From contig MGZO01000117.1 of the NCBI GenBank assembly GCA_001802655.1, positions 1 through 26,721 on the forward strand: a DNA stretch of 26,721 nt. Direction: 5' to 3'. This stretch comes from Hydrogenophilales bacterium RIFOXYD1_FULL_62_11 (GTDB taxonomy: Bacteria > Pseudomonadota > Gammaproteobacteria > Burkholderiales > Thiobacillaceae). Below, piece after piece: positions 25,667-26,721 of the stretch. Under the pieces are notes generated by a model. It saw nothing but the letters and a program-made list of their open reading frames with translations. It was not told the origin of the DNA and did not search any database. The translations under genes were made by a program, and so were the position numbers. Position 1 is the first letter of the stretch, and each line of letters begins with the position of its first letter.

Positions 25667-26721
25667 GGTTGAGTACTGCGGCAACGGTGTAAAACGAACC
25701 GAAGGCAAGAATTCTATCACCTTCACGCGCCGCGCTTCGTGCTGCTGCAAGCGCCAATTTCACATCGGGCTGAATGCTGATCGGCGCACCGTGCGCATGC
25801 GGTTGCAGCTCGACGGCCAGCGCGGCGGCGTCGCGCGCACGCGGCGAATCGGACGTGCAAACCCACCACGCATCGATTTCGCCCGCCAAAGCGGCAAAGA
25901 CACCCGCCGCATCCTTGTCTGCCAGCATGCCCACCACCGCCAGCGTGCGCCCGGCCACCGGCTGTTCGCGCAAGGTGGCCGCCAGCGCCCGCGCCGCTTC
26001 CGGGTTATGCGCCACGTCCAGAATGACATCCGGCGCCCGGGCAATACGCTGGAACCGGCCCGGCACCTGCGCCGCAGCCAGACCGGCACGGATCGCCGCT
26101 TCACTCACCGGCAGGCGGCGCTGCAGTGCATCCAGCGCCGCCAGGGCACCGGCGGCGTTGCGCAGCTGGTACGCACCCGCCATGGCAGGCAGCAGCAGGT
26201 TGTTTAGCGTCGCGTTCGGGCTGCGATAGGACCAGCGATCGCCTTCGCGCAGCGCGGAGAAGTCCCGTTCGATGCAACGCAAATCGGCACCGATTGTCCG
26301 GGCGTGATCGAGCAGGCTGGCGGGCGGGTTCAGGTCGGCGCAGATCGCGGGACGCGCTGCGCGGTAAATGCCGGCTTTCTCATGGCCGATCTTTTCGCGT
26401 GTGTCGCCCAGGTAATCCATATGATCAAGATCAATGCTGGTGACGATCGCCACATCGGCGTCGAATACATTGACCGCATCGAGGCGGCCGCCCAGCCCCA
26501 CCTCGAGGATGGCCACATCGACTCCGGCATCGATGAATTGCAGCATCGCGCCGAGGGTGCCGAATTCAAAGTAGGTCAGCGTAGTCTTGCCGCGCGCGGC
26601 ATCGATGCGCTCGAACGCGGCGACCATTTCGGCGTCGCTCGCCTCCTCGCCGGCAATCCGTACGCGTTCGTTGTAACGCAGCAAATGCGGCGAGGTGTAG
26701 AGGCCGGTCTTGTAGCCGGCT
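25647..26721 (-). CDS. folC: bifunctional folylpolyglutamate/dihydrofolate synthase, 5' end cut by window edge
   Basis: The last 357 or so codons of FolC, a cytoplasmic Mur-ligase-family enzyme that adds glutamate to dihydropteroate and folates. The visible part starts AGYKTGLYTSPHLLRYNERVRI, the conserved substrate-binding block just after the missing P-loop, then VAILEVGLGGRLDAVN and ITSIDLDHMDYLGDTREKIGHEKAGI-type motifs (seen as TSIDLDHMDYLGDT and KIGHEKAGIYR). The C-terminal ligase domain has DVAHNPEAARAL. The frame runs off the right edge with its start and P-loop outside. It overlaps the SPOR gene by 20 nt. Confidence 0.97.
   Translation of the reverse strand, partial: AGYKTGLYTSPHLLRYNERVRIAGEEASDAEMVAAFERIDAARGKTTLTYFEFGTLGAMLQFIDAGVDVAILEVGLGGRLDAVNVFDADVAIVTSIDLDHMDYLGDTREKIGHEKAGIYRAARPAICADLNPPASLLDHARTIGADLRCIERDFSALREGDRWSYRSPNATLNNLLLPAMAGAYQLRNAAGALAALDALQRRLPVSEAAIRAGLAAAQVPGRFQRIARAPDVILDVAHNPEAARALAATLREQPVAGRTLAVVGMLADKDAAGVFAALAGEIDAWWVCTSDSPRARDAAALAVELQPHAHGAPISIQPDVKLALAAARSAAREGDRILAFGSFYTVAAVLNHAASQP

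Overview
The window looks like a chromosomal segment of a betaproteobacterium, perhaps of Nitrosomonadales type (inference). The right edge carries folC, an SPOR/DedD-like gene, cvpA and purF in the conserved proteobacterial order. Next to them is an EpsD/EpsL/EpsE/EpsF/EpsG exopolysaccharide (EPS) locus with exosortase B (XrtB) and EpsI, a combination known from betaproteobacteria. No RNA gene, insertion sequence, CRISPR array or phage gene was recognised.

Layout, left to right. (1) 1-899, minus: gmd, GDP-mannose 4,6-dehydratase, cut by the left edge. (2) 900-1300: divergent promoter region. (3) 1301-6174, plus: an exported DUF1800 protein with six N-terminal repeat domains and two Ig-like domains, followed by a Tat-type DUF1501 protein. 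The DUF1800 gene holds an exact 248-bp in-frame duplication. (4) 6175-6353: convergent intergenic space with a hairpin. (5) 6354-14671, minus: the polymer-specific block, in transcription order Wzy-like polymerase, Wzx-like flippase, sulfotransferase, GT2, GT4, exported GH99/WbsX-like protein and a DUF1972-type glycosyltransferase. Part of this block is visibly lower in G+C. (6) 14937-22865, minus: the conserved EPS and exosortase core, in transcription order epsD, CAAX-type protease, epsL, epsE, epsF, epsG, xrtB, epsI. (7) 22986-26721, minus: purF, cvpA, SPOR protein and folC; folC is cut by the right edge.

How the genes fit together (inference from families). The sugar-nucleotide enzyme and glycosyltransferases would build a repeat unit, and the sulfotransferase may sulfate it. 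The flippase and polymerase would export and polymerise it. EpsF/EpsG would set chain length, EpsE (export channel) and EpsL (outer-membrane barrel) would carry it out, and EpsD is a periplasmic lipoprotein assistant. XrtB, EpsI and the CPBP protease form a membrane processing module whose protein substrate is not in the window. No priming (EpsB/WbaP-type) glycosyltransferase is present either, so the system is completed elsewhere.

Points most worth a second look: sulfation predicted inside an XrtB-type EPS locus, an exported GH99-like protein in the same run, an EpsG whose Walker A loop lacks its basic residue, the recent duplication in the DUF1800 gene, and a structured 267-nt leader before epsE.
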